From Acidobacteriota bacterium (GTDB lineage Bacteria > Pseudomonadota > Alphaproteobacteria > Acetobacterales > Acetobacteraceae), in assembly GCA_903970435.1 (NCBI GenBank), contig CAJCIS010000166.1, forward strand, positions 1-33,821: DNA of 33,821 nt. The letters run 5' to 3'. Of this stretch, positions 6,768 through 13,620 are shown piece after piece (within the stretch, counting starts at the first letter, position 1; every line of letters begins with the position of its first letter). The notes under the pieces were generated by a model. It worked only from the letters and a program-made list of their open reading frames with translations, ran no database searches and was not told where the DNA came from. The position numbers and the translations under genes are program-made.

Positions 6768-8378
6768 CTATGCCGCCAGCCGCCGCAGCGCCACGAATTC
6801 GAACATGAACCCCAGCGGCCGCGCATCATCCGACAGCCCCATCGATTTCGGCGAAGGACAGATCGGGTGGCTGAACCGAATAACGAGATCGTCCGCCCTG
6901 CCGAGCGCATCGGCGGGCAGAAACGCATGCACGTGCGTCGCCGCGTCGATATCGAACTCCGCCACCCCGACACCGTTGACGGCGACGCCAAGCCGCCGGG
7001 ACACCAGATGCGGGGGTGCAATGAACCCGATGCCCCGGATTTCCAGCCACAGATCGCCGCCGCCATTTGCAAACCCGCCATTTGCAAACCCGCCTTTCGC
7101 AAACCCTGGCACCACCAGTTCGCAGGCCGCGCCGATCGACCACGCATGCCTCCCTTCGGGCGCCGCGAATGCGCCCCGCTGGTAGCCTGTCGCGTTCCCG
7201 CCGGCGCCGAAATCGATGCGCAGCAGCACCGGACCCGCCCGGCGCGCCACCGCACGGCCGTCCACCTCCACGGGCCCCAAGCCCGGTGGCGCCGCCACCG
7301 CGCGCGCCGCGGCCGCAATGCCGGCGTCCAGATGCAGCGGATCGACGATGTGCGCCGAATGCCCCGGCGCATCGCCCGGCTTCGGCAACGGCAGCCCGCG
7401 CACGTCGGCATGGCACACACCCAGGCGCTGGAAAATATGCGCAAAATAATTGTCATGCCAATTCGACGGCGCCATCGTCACAATCCCCGCGCCGGGGCTG
7501 GCGTAAACGATCGTGGCCAGATTGCTGCCGAGATCGCCGATAATCACATCGCTATCGCGAAACGCGCGCACCTTGTCAAGAAATGGTGTCGCCCCCGGAT
7601 CGAGCGCCGCGGCGCCATGCGCGCGCAGCACCGGCGCAAGTTCGGGCAAATTGACGATCGCGCGCAAATCGCCCGGACCGCGGATCGATGCGGTCACCCG
7701 ATGGCGGCCCCGAAACGGCGGCGGCGTTTTCAGAGTGCGCAGGCAACGCAGCACGCCCGGATGTATCCCGTCGCCCGCCATGTCCACCACATCGAACAAG
7801 GCGCCGAAACGATAAAACACACCGTCGCGCAGCCGAAGAAGCCGGTGCGCCTCGATGCCGTAGGCCGCCAGGCTCTCCAATATGGAGCGCACCAGAAACC
7901 GCCCCGACGACGGATCGGTGGTAATCCCCGGAACGACGAACACGAAACGGCCGGGAAACGCCTGTTCCGCCAACAGAATCTTCGGCAGCGTATCGATGAG
8001 CCAATGGCTCCAGATGCCGTAGCCGGGGTGGCAGGCGAGCACGCACGGCGCCCCCACATCCACCGCATCTTCCCGCCTGCGCATCATATGGTCGTGATCG
8101 GCGGTGCCGGGAAAAATATAGTCTTCCACCAATGTCTCGCCGGCGAGAACATGAAACGGCGCACTGCCGTCGATGTAGGTTTGCGCACCGTAACGGCCAA
8201 GCCTGACCGGCGGCTGCGCAACGTCGCGCGCGTTATTCACCCAAAACAGGAAACGGCGATAAGCCGCATGACCCAATGCACCTGCATTTGCGTACACCAA
8301 TGGATTGATGACCGAAACCTCGCCGCCGGGCAGCAAGTCCGTCAGGTCATCGAGCAAGTCGCGCGCGGGCTGAGGCAT
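6768..8378 (-). CDS. Glycosyltransferase family 61 (DUF563)-like protein
   Basis: The 536-residue protein has in its first two thirds the features of bacterial family 61 glycosyltransferases: an early conserved block around PGYGIWSHWLIDTLPK, then RLLRLRDGVFYRFGALF, and a later block with FRDSDVIIGDLGSNLATIVYASPGAGIVTMAP, quoted in part. Such enzymes usually add sugars during polysaccharide or glycoconjugate synthesis; donor and acceptor cannot be told. The C-terminal third (from about residue 360) is beta-rich and unfamiliar. It contains a Gly/Phe/Ala repeat made by three 15-bp units at 7061-7105. A TTG precedes the ATG at 8378; ATG is preferred. The nearest upstream sequence is hairpin repeat copy 4. 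It may be co-transcribed with the ZorAB-like pair downstream. Confidence 0.65.
   Translation of the reverse strand: MPQPARDLLDDLTDLLPGGEVSVINPLVYANAGALGHAAYRRFLFWVNNARDVAQPPVRLGRYGAQTYIDGSAPFHVLAGETLVEDYIFPGTADHDHMMRRREDAVDVGAPCVLACHPGYGIWSHWLIDTLPKILLAEQAFPGRFVFVVPGITTDPSSGRFLVRSILESLAAYGIEAHRLLRLRDGVFYRFGALFDVVDMAGDGIHPGVLRCLRTLKTPPPFRGRHRVTASIRGPGDLRAIVNLPELAPVLRAHGAAALDPGATPFLDKVRAFRDSDVIIGDLGSNLATIVYASPGAGIVTMAPSNWHDNYFAHIFQRLGVCHADVRGLPLPKPGDAPGHSAHIVDPLHLDAGIAAAARAVAAPPGLGPVEVDGRAVARRAGPVLLRIDFGAGGNATGYQRGAFAAPEGRHAWSIGAACELVVPGFAKGGFANGGFANGGGDLWLEIRGIGFIAPPHLVSRRLGVAVNGVGVAEFDIDAATHVHAFLPADALGRADDLVIRFSHPICPSPKSMGLSDDARPLGFMFEFVALRRLAA
7061..7105. repeat. Three 15-bp tandem repeats in the GT61-like gene
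   Basis: Units CGCCATTTGCAAACC at 7061-7075 and 7076-7090 are identical. The third (7091-7105) differs at two positions. They encode the GFAKG-GFANG-GFANG stretch. The in-frame unit length means copy number can vary without breaking the gene. Confidence 0.9.
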
Positions 8379-8383
8379 CAACG

Positions 8384-8429
8384 AAGAAAGTAGTTCTTTT
8401 TTGAAAAAAAGAACGACTTCCCTACTTTA
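8384..8429. repeat. AT-rich hairpin repeat, copy 4 (symmetrical variant)
   Basis: The core TAGTTCTTTTTTGA/AAAAAAGAACGA is present, but both flanks look like the GAAG/CTTCC side; the usual AAAAGTTTTTT side is missing. The TTA at 8427-8429 is the stop codon of the minus-strand secreted-protein gene. The element fills the whole gap to the GT61 start. Confidence 0.75.
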
Positions 8430-8774
8430 CTTCGGCGACGCCGCAAACGCCCCCGGAACACGCTGCGGCGGCACATACGGCTGCGCCGACCTGCCAAAAT
8501 TCGCCCCAAGCCGGTTCCTTGTGCCGCTCTCATTGAACGTTCCCACCACATTGCTCGGCGACGTCGCCGACACCGGCGCATTCATGTCCGACGACGGACG
8601 CGGCGCCGCGTGCGCCACCGCGGCAAGTTGCGCGTTGATGCAGTCATAGCCGTGCGCGGAGCCGACCGTCACGTCGGTGCAGGTGGCGTCACCGGCCGCC
8701 GGCGCCGCCGGCTTTTGCGCAAAGGCCGGGCTTGCGGCGGCGATGACGGACAGCAAAATCAGGGCGCGGAACAT
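8427..8774 (-). CDS. Small secreted hypothetical protein
   Basis: This 115-residue protein has a clean signal peptide (MFRALILLSVIAAASPAFA). The mature part is low in hydrophobicity, rich in Ala, Pro and Ser, and contains two cysteines (ATCTDVT and YDCINAQL) that could form a disulfide in the periplasm. I recognise no family. The ATG has a GAGAGGTGAG ribosome site. It is the last gene of the minus-strand envelope cluster, 32 bases after the parvulin-like gene, so it probably belongs to the same transcript. Its stop codon is part of hairpin repeat copy 4. Role unknown, likely envelope-related by context. Confidence 0.6.
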   Translation of the reverse strand: MFRALILLSVIAAASPAFAQKPAAPAAGDATCTDVTVGSAHGYDCINAQLAAVAHAAPRPSSDMNAPVSATSPSNVVGTFNESGTRNRLGANFGRSAQPYVPPQRVPGAFAASPK

Positions 8775-8794
8775 GGCTCACCTCTCGGCAGATT

Positions 8795-8813
8795 GCCCTG
8801 ACATGGTCAGGGC
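8795..8813. other. Short perfect hairpin between two genes of the envelope cluster
   Basis: GCCCTGAC-ATG-GTCAGGGC forms an 8-bp stem with a 3-base loop and overlaps the stop codon of the parvulin-like gene. No U-tract follows in the minus direction, so it could be an mRNA processing or stabilising hairpin instead of a terminator. Confidence 0.45.
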
Positions 8814-9712
8814 GCGGCCAAATGCGAGAGCTGAATTTCATCCACCCGCACAGGGGACTTGGCCAGCAGGCCATTGGCATAGGCCGCGGCCAGGTCTTTT
8901 TGCTTCTGCTCTCGTAACAAATGCACGAGTTGGTCACGCACCTCGGCCAGCTTCGGTGGCCCGGCAGGCCGCGTGGCCAGCAATTTCAACAGCGTGCAAC
9001 CGTTCTGCGTGCATACTGGCGCGCTGACCTGCCCCTCCGGCAAGCCGGCAACGGCGTCGTGCGCCGCTGTCTGCAACTGCGGCTCGGCCACCCAGCCGAG
9101 GTCCGCATATTGCACGCCAGCCAAACGCTTGGGCGGCGCCTCGAAGCCGGCGCGCCCGGCCGCAATGTCGCGTGCCAGAGCCGCCAGCGCATGCCGCGCC
9201 GCATCCATGCCCGCCGCGGACGCGGCCCCGGCCACCGGAATGAAATCCTGCGCCAGATGGTAGGTGCGCGGGCGCGTCAGTTGCGGCCGCGCGCGCTCAT
9301 AGGCCGCCTGCAATTCCGCGTCCGACGGATACGCGGCCGGAACCTGCGCCTGCGCCGCGAGAAAGCTTTGCACGATCGCACCCTCACGGACGCGCGCAAG
9401 CATGGCCGCAACGTCCGCCCGCGTATCCCATTTCTGCGCCGCCGCTTCCTCCAGGATGGCGCGTTGCAGCAAATCGTCTCGCACCAGGCCGCGCAAGGCT
9501 TCCGGGTCGGCCGCCAGTTTCTTGCGCTGTTCGGCCGGCTGAGCGGCAATCAACGCGCGCACCTGGCTCGCGGTGAGTTCATCGGCGCCGCGAATGGCAA
9601 CGACCGGGTCGGGCGCGGCGGCGGCCAGGGTTAGGGCTGCCAGGAAAAACCAACAAGGAAGCAGTTCTTTTTTGAAAAAAAGAACCAAAAAACTTTTCCT
9701 GTTTAAGGGCAA
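8807..9712 (-). CDS. Parvulin/SurA-like periplasmic foldase with repeat-derived N-terminus
   Basis: From about residue 40 the protein reads as a PpiC/SurA-type chaperone: an N-terminal helical domain with LRGLVRDDLLQRAILEEAA, a linker beginning YPSDAELQAAYE, and a C-terminal parvulin-like domain including YADLGWV and LPEGQVSAPV. Such proteins isomerise prolines or chaperone outer-membrane proteins in the periplasm. The hydrophobic signal segment (CWFFLAALTLAAAAP) has no ordinary start codon of its own. The only upstream starts are a TTG at 9712 and a TTG inside hairpin repeat copy 5, whose translation (KSFLVLFFKKELLP) becomes the N-terminus. The exact start is therefore uncertain. It follows the coiled-coil gene and precedes the small secreted gene. 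A foldase fits a cluster with two outer-membrane barrels. Confidence 0.65.
   Translation of the reverse strand: MPLNRKSFLVLFFKKELLPCWFFLAALTLAAAAPDPVVAIRGADELTASQVRALIAAQPAEQRKKLAADPEALRGLVRDDLLQRAILEEAAAQKWDTRADVAAMLARVREGAIVQSFLAAQAQVPAAYPSDAELQAAYERARPQLTRPRTYHLAQDFIPVAGAASAAGMDAARHALAALARDIAAGRAGFEAPPKRLAGVQYADLGWVAEPQLQTAAHDAVAGLPEGQVSAPVCTQNGCTLLKLLATRPAGPPKLAEVRDQLVHLLREQKQKDLAAAYANGLLAKSPVRVDEIQLSHLAAP
9655..9697. repeat. AT-rich hairpin repeat, copy 5
   Basis: AAGGAAGCAGTTCTTTTTT, then AAAAAAAGAACCAAAAAACTTTT. It lies between the coiled-coil and parvulin-like genes, overlaps the only possible 5' coding end of the latter, and extends outward as CCTGTTTAA. Confidence 0.85.
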
Positions 9713-9730
9713 TTCGAATTTCCAAGCTTC

Positions 9731-10495
9731 CTACGGATGACCGGGGGACGCCGGCGGCGGGATGTATTCCTGGTCCTGGATCTTGTCATCATAATCCTGG
9801 ACTAGGTTTTGCAGATCGACCTTGGCGGCGCCGACGAACGGTTCGTAGCTCTTGCGGAGCACCCAGAGAAAGCTGCGATCCTGATACAGATGCAGCACCT
9901 GCTCGGAAATGGTGATCAGTTTCGCGTTGGTGGCCTTGCAGGTCTGCAACGCCTTGGTGTTCGCCGCCATGCCCTTTTCGGCGATCTGGCGGTCGCGATC
10001 CTGCTTGCGGGCGAAATCCTGCGCCTGTGTCACCGCGCCCTGGAATTTCTCCAGGCTGGCCTGCAGGGCAGAGTTCTGCTGCTGGGCGGCGGCGAGATCG
10101 GCTTTCGCCTGGCGCAGTTCCTCGGGCTTGGCCGCCCCGGCCAGTTGCGCCAGCTTGGCTTCGTCCGCGTCATACCTGGTTTTCATCGCCGCAAGATCGT
10201 TTTGCGCCTGCGTCAATTGCGCCTGCGCCTGCGCCGCCTGGTCCTGCGCCGCCCGCATTTCGGAAACCGACTGTTTCAGCGCCGCGCGCAGCCTATCCTC
10301 GGGCGTATCCTGGGCGTGCGCAGACGCCGCCGCGAACAAAAGCGTGAAAAGTGCGGCCAGCCATGTAACAGAATTGGTTGAGTTTGACCGCCGACCACGA
10401 TCCCCGCGCCCGCTTTGCGGGCTCGCCGGCGCCTGAAGCTCCGGCGAGGGAGGGGCCCGCCGCGCAGCGGTGGGACGATGAGGGTTCTCGCGCAC
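9731..10495 (-). CDS. Periplasmic coiled-coil protein
   Basis: After a hydrophobic segment with a signal-peptidase-like end (WLAALFTLLFAAASAHA, about 45-61) the protein is a long Ala/Gln-rich coiled coil (about 65-170). A short conserved-looking tail follows (TISEQVLHLYQDRSFLW through QDYDDKIQDQEYIPPP, quoted in part). I know no named family with confidence; DUF3450 coiled-coil proteins of some TonB systems are a functional comparison only. The apparent GTG start at 10495, two bases after the porin stop codon, adds about 44 Arg/Pro-rich residues encoded by an intergenic repeat (10383-10492). There is no start codon directly before the signal segment. It sits between porin and foldase genes and probably acts in the periplasm. 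Confidence 0.6.
   Translation of the reverse strand: MRENPHRPTAARRAPPSPELQAPASPQSGRGDRGRRSNSTNSVTWLAALFTLLFAAASAHAQDTPEDRLRAALKQSVSEMRAAQDQAAQAQAQLTQAQNDLAAMKTRYDADEAKLAQLAGAAKPEELRQAKADLAAAQQQNSALQASLEKFQGAVTQAQDFARKQDRDRQIAEKGMAANTKALQTCKATNAKLITISEQVLHLYQDRSFLWVLRKSYEPFVGAAKVDLQNLVQDYDDKIQDQEYIPPPASPGHP
10383..10492. repeat. GC-rich intergenic repeat-like segment with stem-loops
   Basis: The segment contains CCCGC-TTT-GCGGG (10409-10421) and CTCGCCGG (10422-10429) paired with CCGGCGAG (10441-10448). Its Pro/Arg-rich translation is of a kind often seen where intergenic repeats are mis-annotated as protein. I infer that it is a dispersed element lying across the 5' end of the coiled-coil gene. 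No second copy is in this window. Confidence 0.4.
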
Positions 10496-10498
10496 GGA

Positions 10499-12256
10499 TC
10501 AGAACCTCGTGTTCAGGTCAACAAAAAGCGTGTCGGTGCCGTAATGCGGGCCGGAGATTGCCTGCGCCGAATACCAGCGGAGGTTGACCCAGGTGTTACG
10601 GGCGATGCCCAGATTGCCGGCCAGGACGTAACCTTGCGCGTTGGTCCCGCCCTGATGGAAATCGATATCGGTCAGCGCGTCCAGGGTCGCGTCAGTTTGC
10701 AAGTAACGGTACGAAAGCGATACGTTCCAGTCCCATTTCTTCTGTACCTCGAATTGCCCCAGCGTGGCTTTCAGCATATAGCCGGTATCGCCGCCTTCGT
10801 ACACGCTGTTGTTGCCAAGATTGTTGACCGGGCCAGGCGCTTCGTTCGGCGGCCCATGCGCCACAATGGCCGCGCGGTCATAGGCCAGGTTCTTGGTGAA
10901 CTCGCCCTCCAGCGCGATGTCGATCGGATCGTAGGTCAGGATATTCACGCGCGGATGAATGTCCAGCACATCGAAGCGGCTTGCGAGGCCGTAATATTGC
11001 GGATCGGGCGGTATCTGTCCCACGGTTGTAACGGTGTACGGTATGTTACGGATCGGATAAAGCGTATTGCCGAACTGCTCGAACGGCGTCCGCGTATCGT
11101 CGGTGTTGCAGAAGAAAACGTTGCTGGTGCCGGATTCCAGGGTGCAAGGGTTGGAAACGGCACCCTGCACATTGATGAAATCAAAGATGCCCACGGCCAG
11201 CGACGCGTTAAGATGCGGGCTGATTTGCCAGAACGCGCCGCCCTGCAACGCCGCGAGGTAGGATTGCGAGGTGGCGAATTTCTGGTCGGAGTTCGTCGAG
11301 AAATCGAACGCCGGATTGAACAGCGGAAAGGCGCCGCCGTTCGCCACCAACGTGACACCGCCGCCGACCGGCTGGGCGAACTGCGCGGCCACGCCATCGA
11401 AACCCAGGAGCGGGTAGAACATCAGGTCGGAGGCGACGAACGGATTATCCATCCGCCCGGCATAGACGTATAATTGCGAGAACGGATGCATTTTGATGTA
11501 GGCCCGGTCGAGCCAGATCGCCGGCGCCGCGAAATCTCCGTTCGCCGTGGCCCCGCCGCCGGTCCCCAGCGTCTGGTTGGTGGATGTCGGCCCGTCATCC
11601 TGCCCGGTGCCGACCATGATCTCGCCGGAAATCCAGTCGGCGATGTCGGCCTCCAGCCCAAAGCGCGCACGCAGGCGGAAGCGGTCGCGGTCTTCGTTGG
11701 TATTCAGGAACGGCGGCGGCGTCCCGGTGCCGTTGGCATACGCATTGGCATCGAACGGACTGCCCGTGTTGATCGAATTGAAATTGACGAACTGATTGTA
11801 ATTGTTCTTGTCATACAAATCGTCCTCGTAACGCACCCGCAGATCGCCGAACAGCTTGATCCGCTTGGTCCATTCCGGCAGCGCATTCGGCGCCGCCCAG
11901 CCTTCCTCCTGCGCCTGGTCCAGCACCTGCGCGCGCACCTCGTCGGCAATCTGCTTGCGCACGAATTGCGGCACGTAGGTCACCCGGATCTGGCCGGCCG
12001 GCGTAGCCGGTGCCGCTTCCTCGGATTCCAGCGGCGCCACGCCGGCCGCGTGCTTGCGGCCGGAAGCCGCCGGCGCCCCGCTCTCCTTCAGCAAATCCTT
12101 CGCCTGCCCAGGCGTCAGAATGCCCTTCTGGATCAGCAACTGAATGAGCTTGACCGTCTGCGCATCGGCATGCGCCGCCTGCGGCGCCATGGCCAACGCA
12201 CCCAAAATCGCTGCAAGCGCGGTGCCGTAGCGGCGCCGGTGTAACATCGAAACCAT
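10499..12256 (-). CDS. Putative outer-membrane porin (Porin_5-like)
   Basis: The 585-residue protein has a signal peptide (ending QAAHA). A short helical N-terminal part follows (VKLIQLLIQKGILTPGQAKDLL, quoted in part), then a linker, then a beta-barrel from about residue 130. The barrel opens with KLFGDLRVRYEDDLYDKNN and ends with an aromatic residue (DLNTRF), as outer-membrane barrels do. This is the plan of the 'putative porin' family (PF16930-type). It is not the classical OprP/OprO phosphate porin family as far as I can see. ATG 12256 has a GGGGGA ribosome site; the longer open frame above it is hairpin repeat. Two hairpin repeats in inverted orientation separate it from tonB upstream. 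The coiled-coil gene follows after three bases. Its solute is unknown; phosphate is a guess from context. Confidence 0.75.
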   Translation of the reverse strand: MVSMLHRRRYGTALAAILGALAMAPQAAHADAQTVKLIQLLIQKGILTPGQAKDLLKESGAPAASGRKHAAGVAPLESEEAAPATPAGQIRVTYVPQFVRKQIADEVRAQVLDQAQEEGWAAPNALPEWTKRIKLFGDLRVRYEDDLYDKNNYNQFVNFNSINTGSPFDANAYANGTGTPPPFLNTNEDRDRFRLRARFGLEADIADWISGEIMVGTGQDDGPTSTNQTLGTGGGATANGDFAAPAIWLDRAYIKMHPFSQLYVYAGRMDNPFVASDLMFYPLLGFDGVAAQFAQPVGGGVTLVANGGAFPLFNPAFDFSTNSDQKFATSQSYLAALQGGAFWQISPHLNASLAVGIFDFINVQGAVSNPCTLESGTSNVFFCNTDDTRTPFEQFGNTLYPIRNIPYTVTTVGQIPPDPQYYGLASRFDVLDIHPRVNILTYDPIDIALEGEFTKNLAYDRAAIVAHGPPNEAPGPVNNLGNNSVYEGGDTGYMLKATLGQFEVQKKWDWNVSLSYRYLQTDATLDALTDIDFHQGGTNAQGYVLAGNLGIARNTWVNLRWYSAQAISGPHYGTDTLFVDLNTRF

Positions 12257-12301
12257 AAATCCCCCACAGGACCCCGTATTCGGCTTACAAGGACAAAGGC
12301 A

Positions 12302-12345
12302 AAGGAAGCAGTTCTTTTTTGAAAAAAAGAACCAAAAAACTTTTT
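12302..12345. repeat. AT-rich hairpin repeat, copy 6
   Basis: AAGGAAGCAGTTCTTTTTT, then AAAAAAAGAACCAAAAAACTTTTT, 46 bases upstream of the porin start. It forms an inverted pair with copy 7. Confidence 0.85.
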
Positions 12346-12397
12346 CTATGTTAGGTCCGGCGGACGCCCCCTTCCTCTTGAGCGCCGCTAGGCTCAA

Positions 12398-12445
12398 CAT
12401 AATTTTCTTTTTTTCAAAAAAGAAATACTTCCTTCTTCTTCCTTA
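12398..12445. repeat. AT-rich hairpin repeat, copy 7
   Basis: Forward orientation, with core TTTCTTTTTTTCAAAAAAGAAA and an extended CTTCCTTCTTCTTCCTTA end. The final TTA (12443-12445) is the tonB stop codon. With copy 6 it puts two possible terminators between tonB and the porin gene. Confidence 0.8.
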
Positions 12446-13132
12446 CCCCGGCGCATGCGCGTGCAACTGCACCACCCAAGGCTGCCCCCCCGTCATTTCC
12501 GCCGGCACCTCGCTCAACGTAATACGCGACAGCGCGCGCAGCACCATCTCGCGCGTATCGGCATCGCCCTCGAAATCCTCGAAACGCGCATCCTGCACGT
12601 GGCCGGAATGATCCAGCACGAACACCACCCGGCCGCGGTACCGCGCGCTGCGCAGGCGTTCGTCGCCGCGCAGCGCTTCGCTGACCTGGCTTTGCACCAG
12701 GTTCTCCGCCCACGGGCCCTGGTCCGCGCCGCCGCTGCCGTCGCCGCAATCGCCCACGCAATCGCCGCCGCCGCCTTCGCCCGCCTTCAGGCCATAGGCA
12801 TCGTTGCCCGCGCCGGCCGTCGCGGTCAGCGCCGCGGGCGGCGTGGGGGCCTTTGGTTGCGGTTTCGGCGTGACGATCTTCTGCACCTCCTTCTGTTCCT
12901 CCTTCGGCTTTTCTTCCTTCGGCGGCGGCGGTGGCGGAGGCGGCGGCGGCGGCGGCGGCAGGTTCACCGTGGTGATATGCTGCTCGATATGCGGCCGCGG
13001 CGACGGGCCGGCATGGTGCAGCACGCTAATGATGCCATAGGCGCCACCCGCCACGAACACCATCAGCCCGGCCGGCACGCCGATACGTTGCCAAACCGGT
13101 TTGCGCACGAATTCCCGCTCGTCACCGAACAT
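12443..13132 (-). CDS. tonB: TonB-family energy transducer
   Basis: The 229-residue protein has the three TonB parts. There is an N-terminal membrane helix (about 17-36, VPAGLMVFVAGGAYGIISVL). A proline-rich periplasm-spanning region follows, with a run of 13 prolines, Lys/Glu-Pro repeats and an unusual glycine/aspartate stretch holding CVGDC. The C-terminal TonB domain (about 145-229) contains RYRGRVVFVLDHSGHVQDA and ends LSEVPAEMTGGQPWVVQL. TonB couples the ExbBD proton motor to an outer-membrane protein. No TonB-dependent receptor with a plug domain is encoded in the window; the outer-membrane partners here are a TpsB-type barrel and a porin. ATG 13132 is four bases after the exbD stop codon and has GGGAG upstream. 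Confidence 0.85.
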   Translation of the reverse strand: MFGDEREFVRKPVWQRIGVPAGLMVFVAGGAYGIISVLHHAGPSPRPHIEQHITTVNLPPPPPPPPPPPPPKEEKPKEEQKEVQKIVTPKPQPKAPTPPAALTATAGAGNDAYGLKAGEGGGGDCVGDCGDGSGGADQGPWAENLVQSQVSEALRGDERLRSARYRGRVVFVLDHSGHVQDARFEDFEGDADTREMVLRALSRITLSEVPAEMTGGQPWVVQLHAHAPG

Positions 13133-13136
13133 CGTA

Positions 13137-13541
13137 TCAGCTCCCGGCGATATGTTGCGAGGCGAGGCCGATCGATTTGAGGCCGATCCGGCCACACAGA
13201 TCAAGCACCGTCATGATCTTTTCATACTGCACCTGGCGGTCGCCCTTCAGCACCACCGGCAGGTCCGGCGTCACCGCCATGGCGTCGCGCAGCTTGGTTT
13301 CCAGCTCGCCGATGCTGAGCGGAATGGCGTCCATGAAAATCTGGCCGCTATTTGAAACCGAAATGACCTTGGTTTTCGGCACCGCCAGCGATTGCGTGGA
13401 ACTGCCATGCGGCAAATCCACCTTCACGCCCTGCACCGACGCGGTGGTCATGATGATGAAAATCACCAGCAGCACGTAGGCCAGATCCAGCATCGGCGTG
13501 ATGTTGATGTCGTCGTAGGGCTTGTCTTCCTGCACTTGCAT
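13137..13541 (-). CDS. exbD: ExbD biopolymer transport protein
   Basis: The 134-residue protein has the ExbD plan. A short cytoplasmic N-terminus carries INITPMLDLAYVLLVIFIIM, in which the aspartate of PMLD is the proton-translocating residue of the single membrane helix. A periplasmic domain follows, ending LKSIGLASQ. It would form the ExbBD motor with the upstream ExbB fusion protein and drive TonB encoded just downstream. A 24-codon open frame fills the gap to exbB. The tight spacing to tonB supports one operon. Confidence 0.92.
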   Translation of the reverse strand: MQVQEDKPYDDINITPMLDLAYVLLVIFIIMTTASVQGVKVDLPHGSSTQSLAVPKTKVISVSNSGQIFMDAIPLSIGELETKLRDAMAVTPDLPVVLKGDRQVQYEKIMTVLDLCGRIGLKSIGLASQHIAGS

Positions 13542-13545
13542 TGGG

Positions 13546-13620
13546 TCACCCTTTGACGAAACGGACCGGGAAGGAAATCGCCGGCGCGGCGGCGCGCGCG
13601 GTGCGGCGTGGCGTATTCAT
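13546..13620 (-). CDS. Possible 24-residue leader or coupling ORF between exbB and exbD
   Basis: An ATG overlaps the exbB stop codon (ATGA) and opens a 24-codon Arg/Ala-rich frame (MNTPRRTARAAAPAISFPVR and four more residues). It ends in a TGA four bases before the exbD start. The arrangement would let ribosomes pass from exbB to exbD without a gap. It may code for a real micropeptide, or it may be only a coupling device or chance. No homology is recognised. Confidence 0.3.
   Translation of the reverse strand: MNTPRRTARAAAPAISFPVRFVKG

Noticed and set aside
10499..12256. Reading the porin as an OprP/OprO-type phosphate porin
   Set aside because: The Pho context invites it, but the N-terminal plan and strand motifs fit the general putative porin family and I see no OprP-type features.
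12922..12960. Run of GGC/GGCGG units that could be read as a short tandem-repeat array
   Set aside because: It encodes the polyproline segment of TonB in frame, so it is explained by coding. It is not a CRISPR or other array; no CRISPR array was found in the window.
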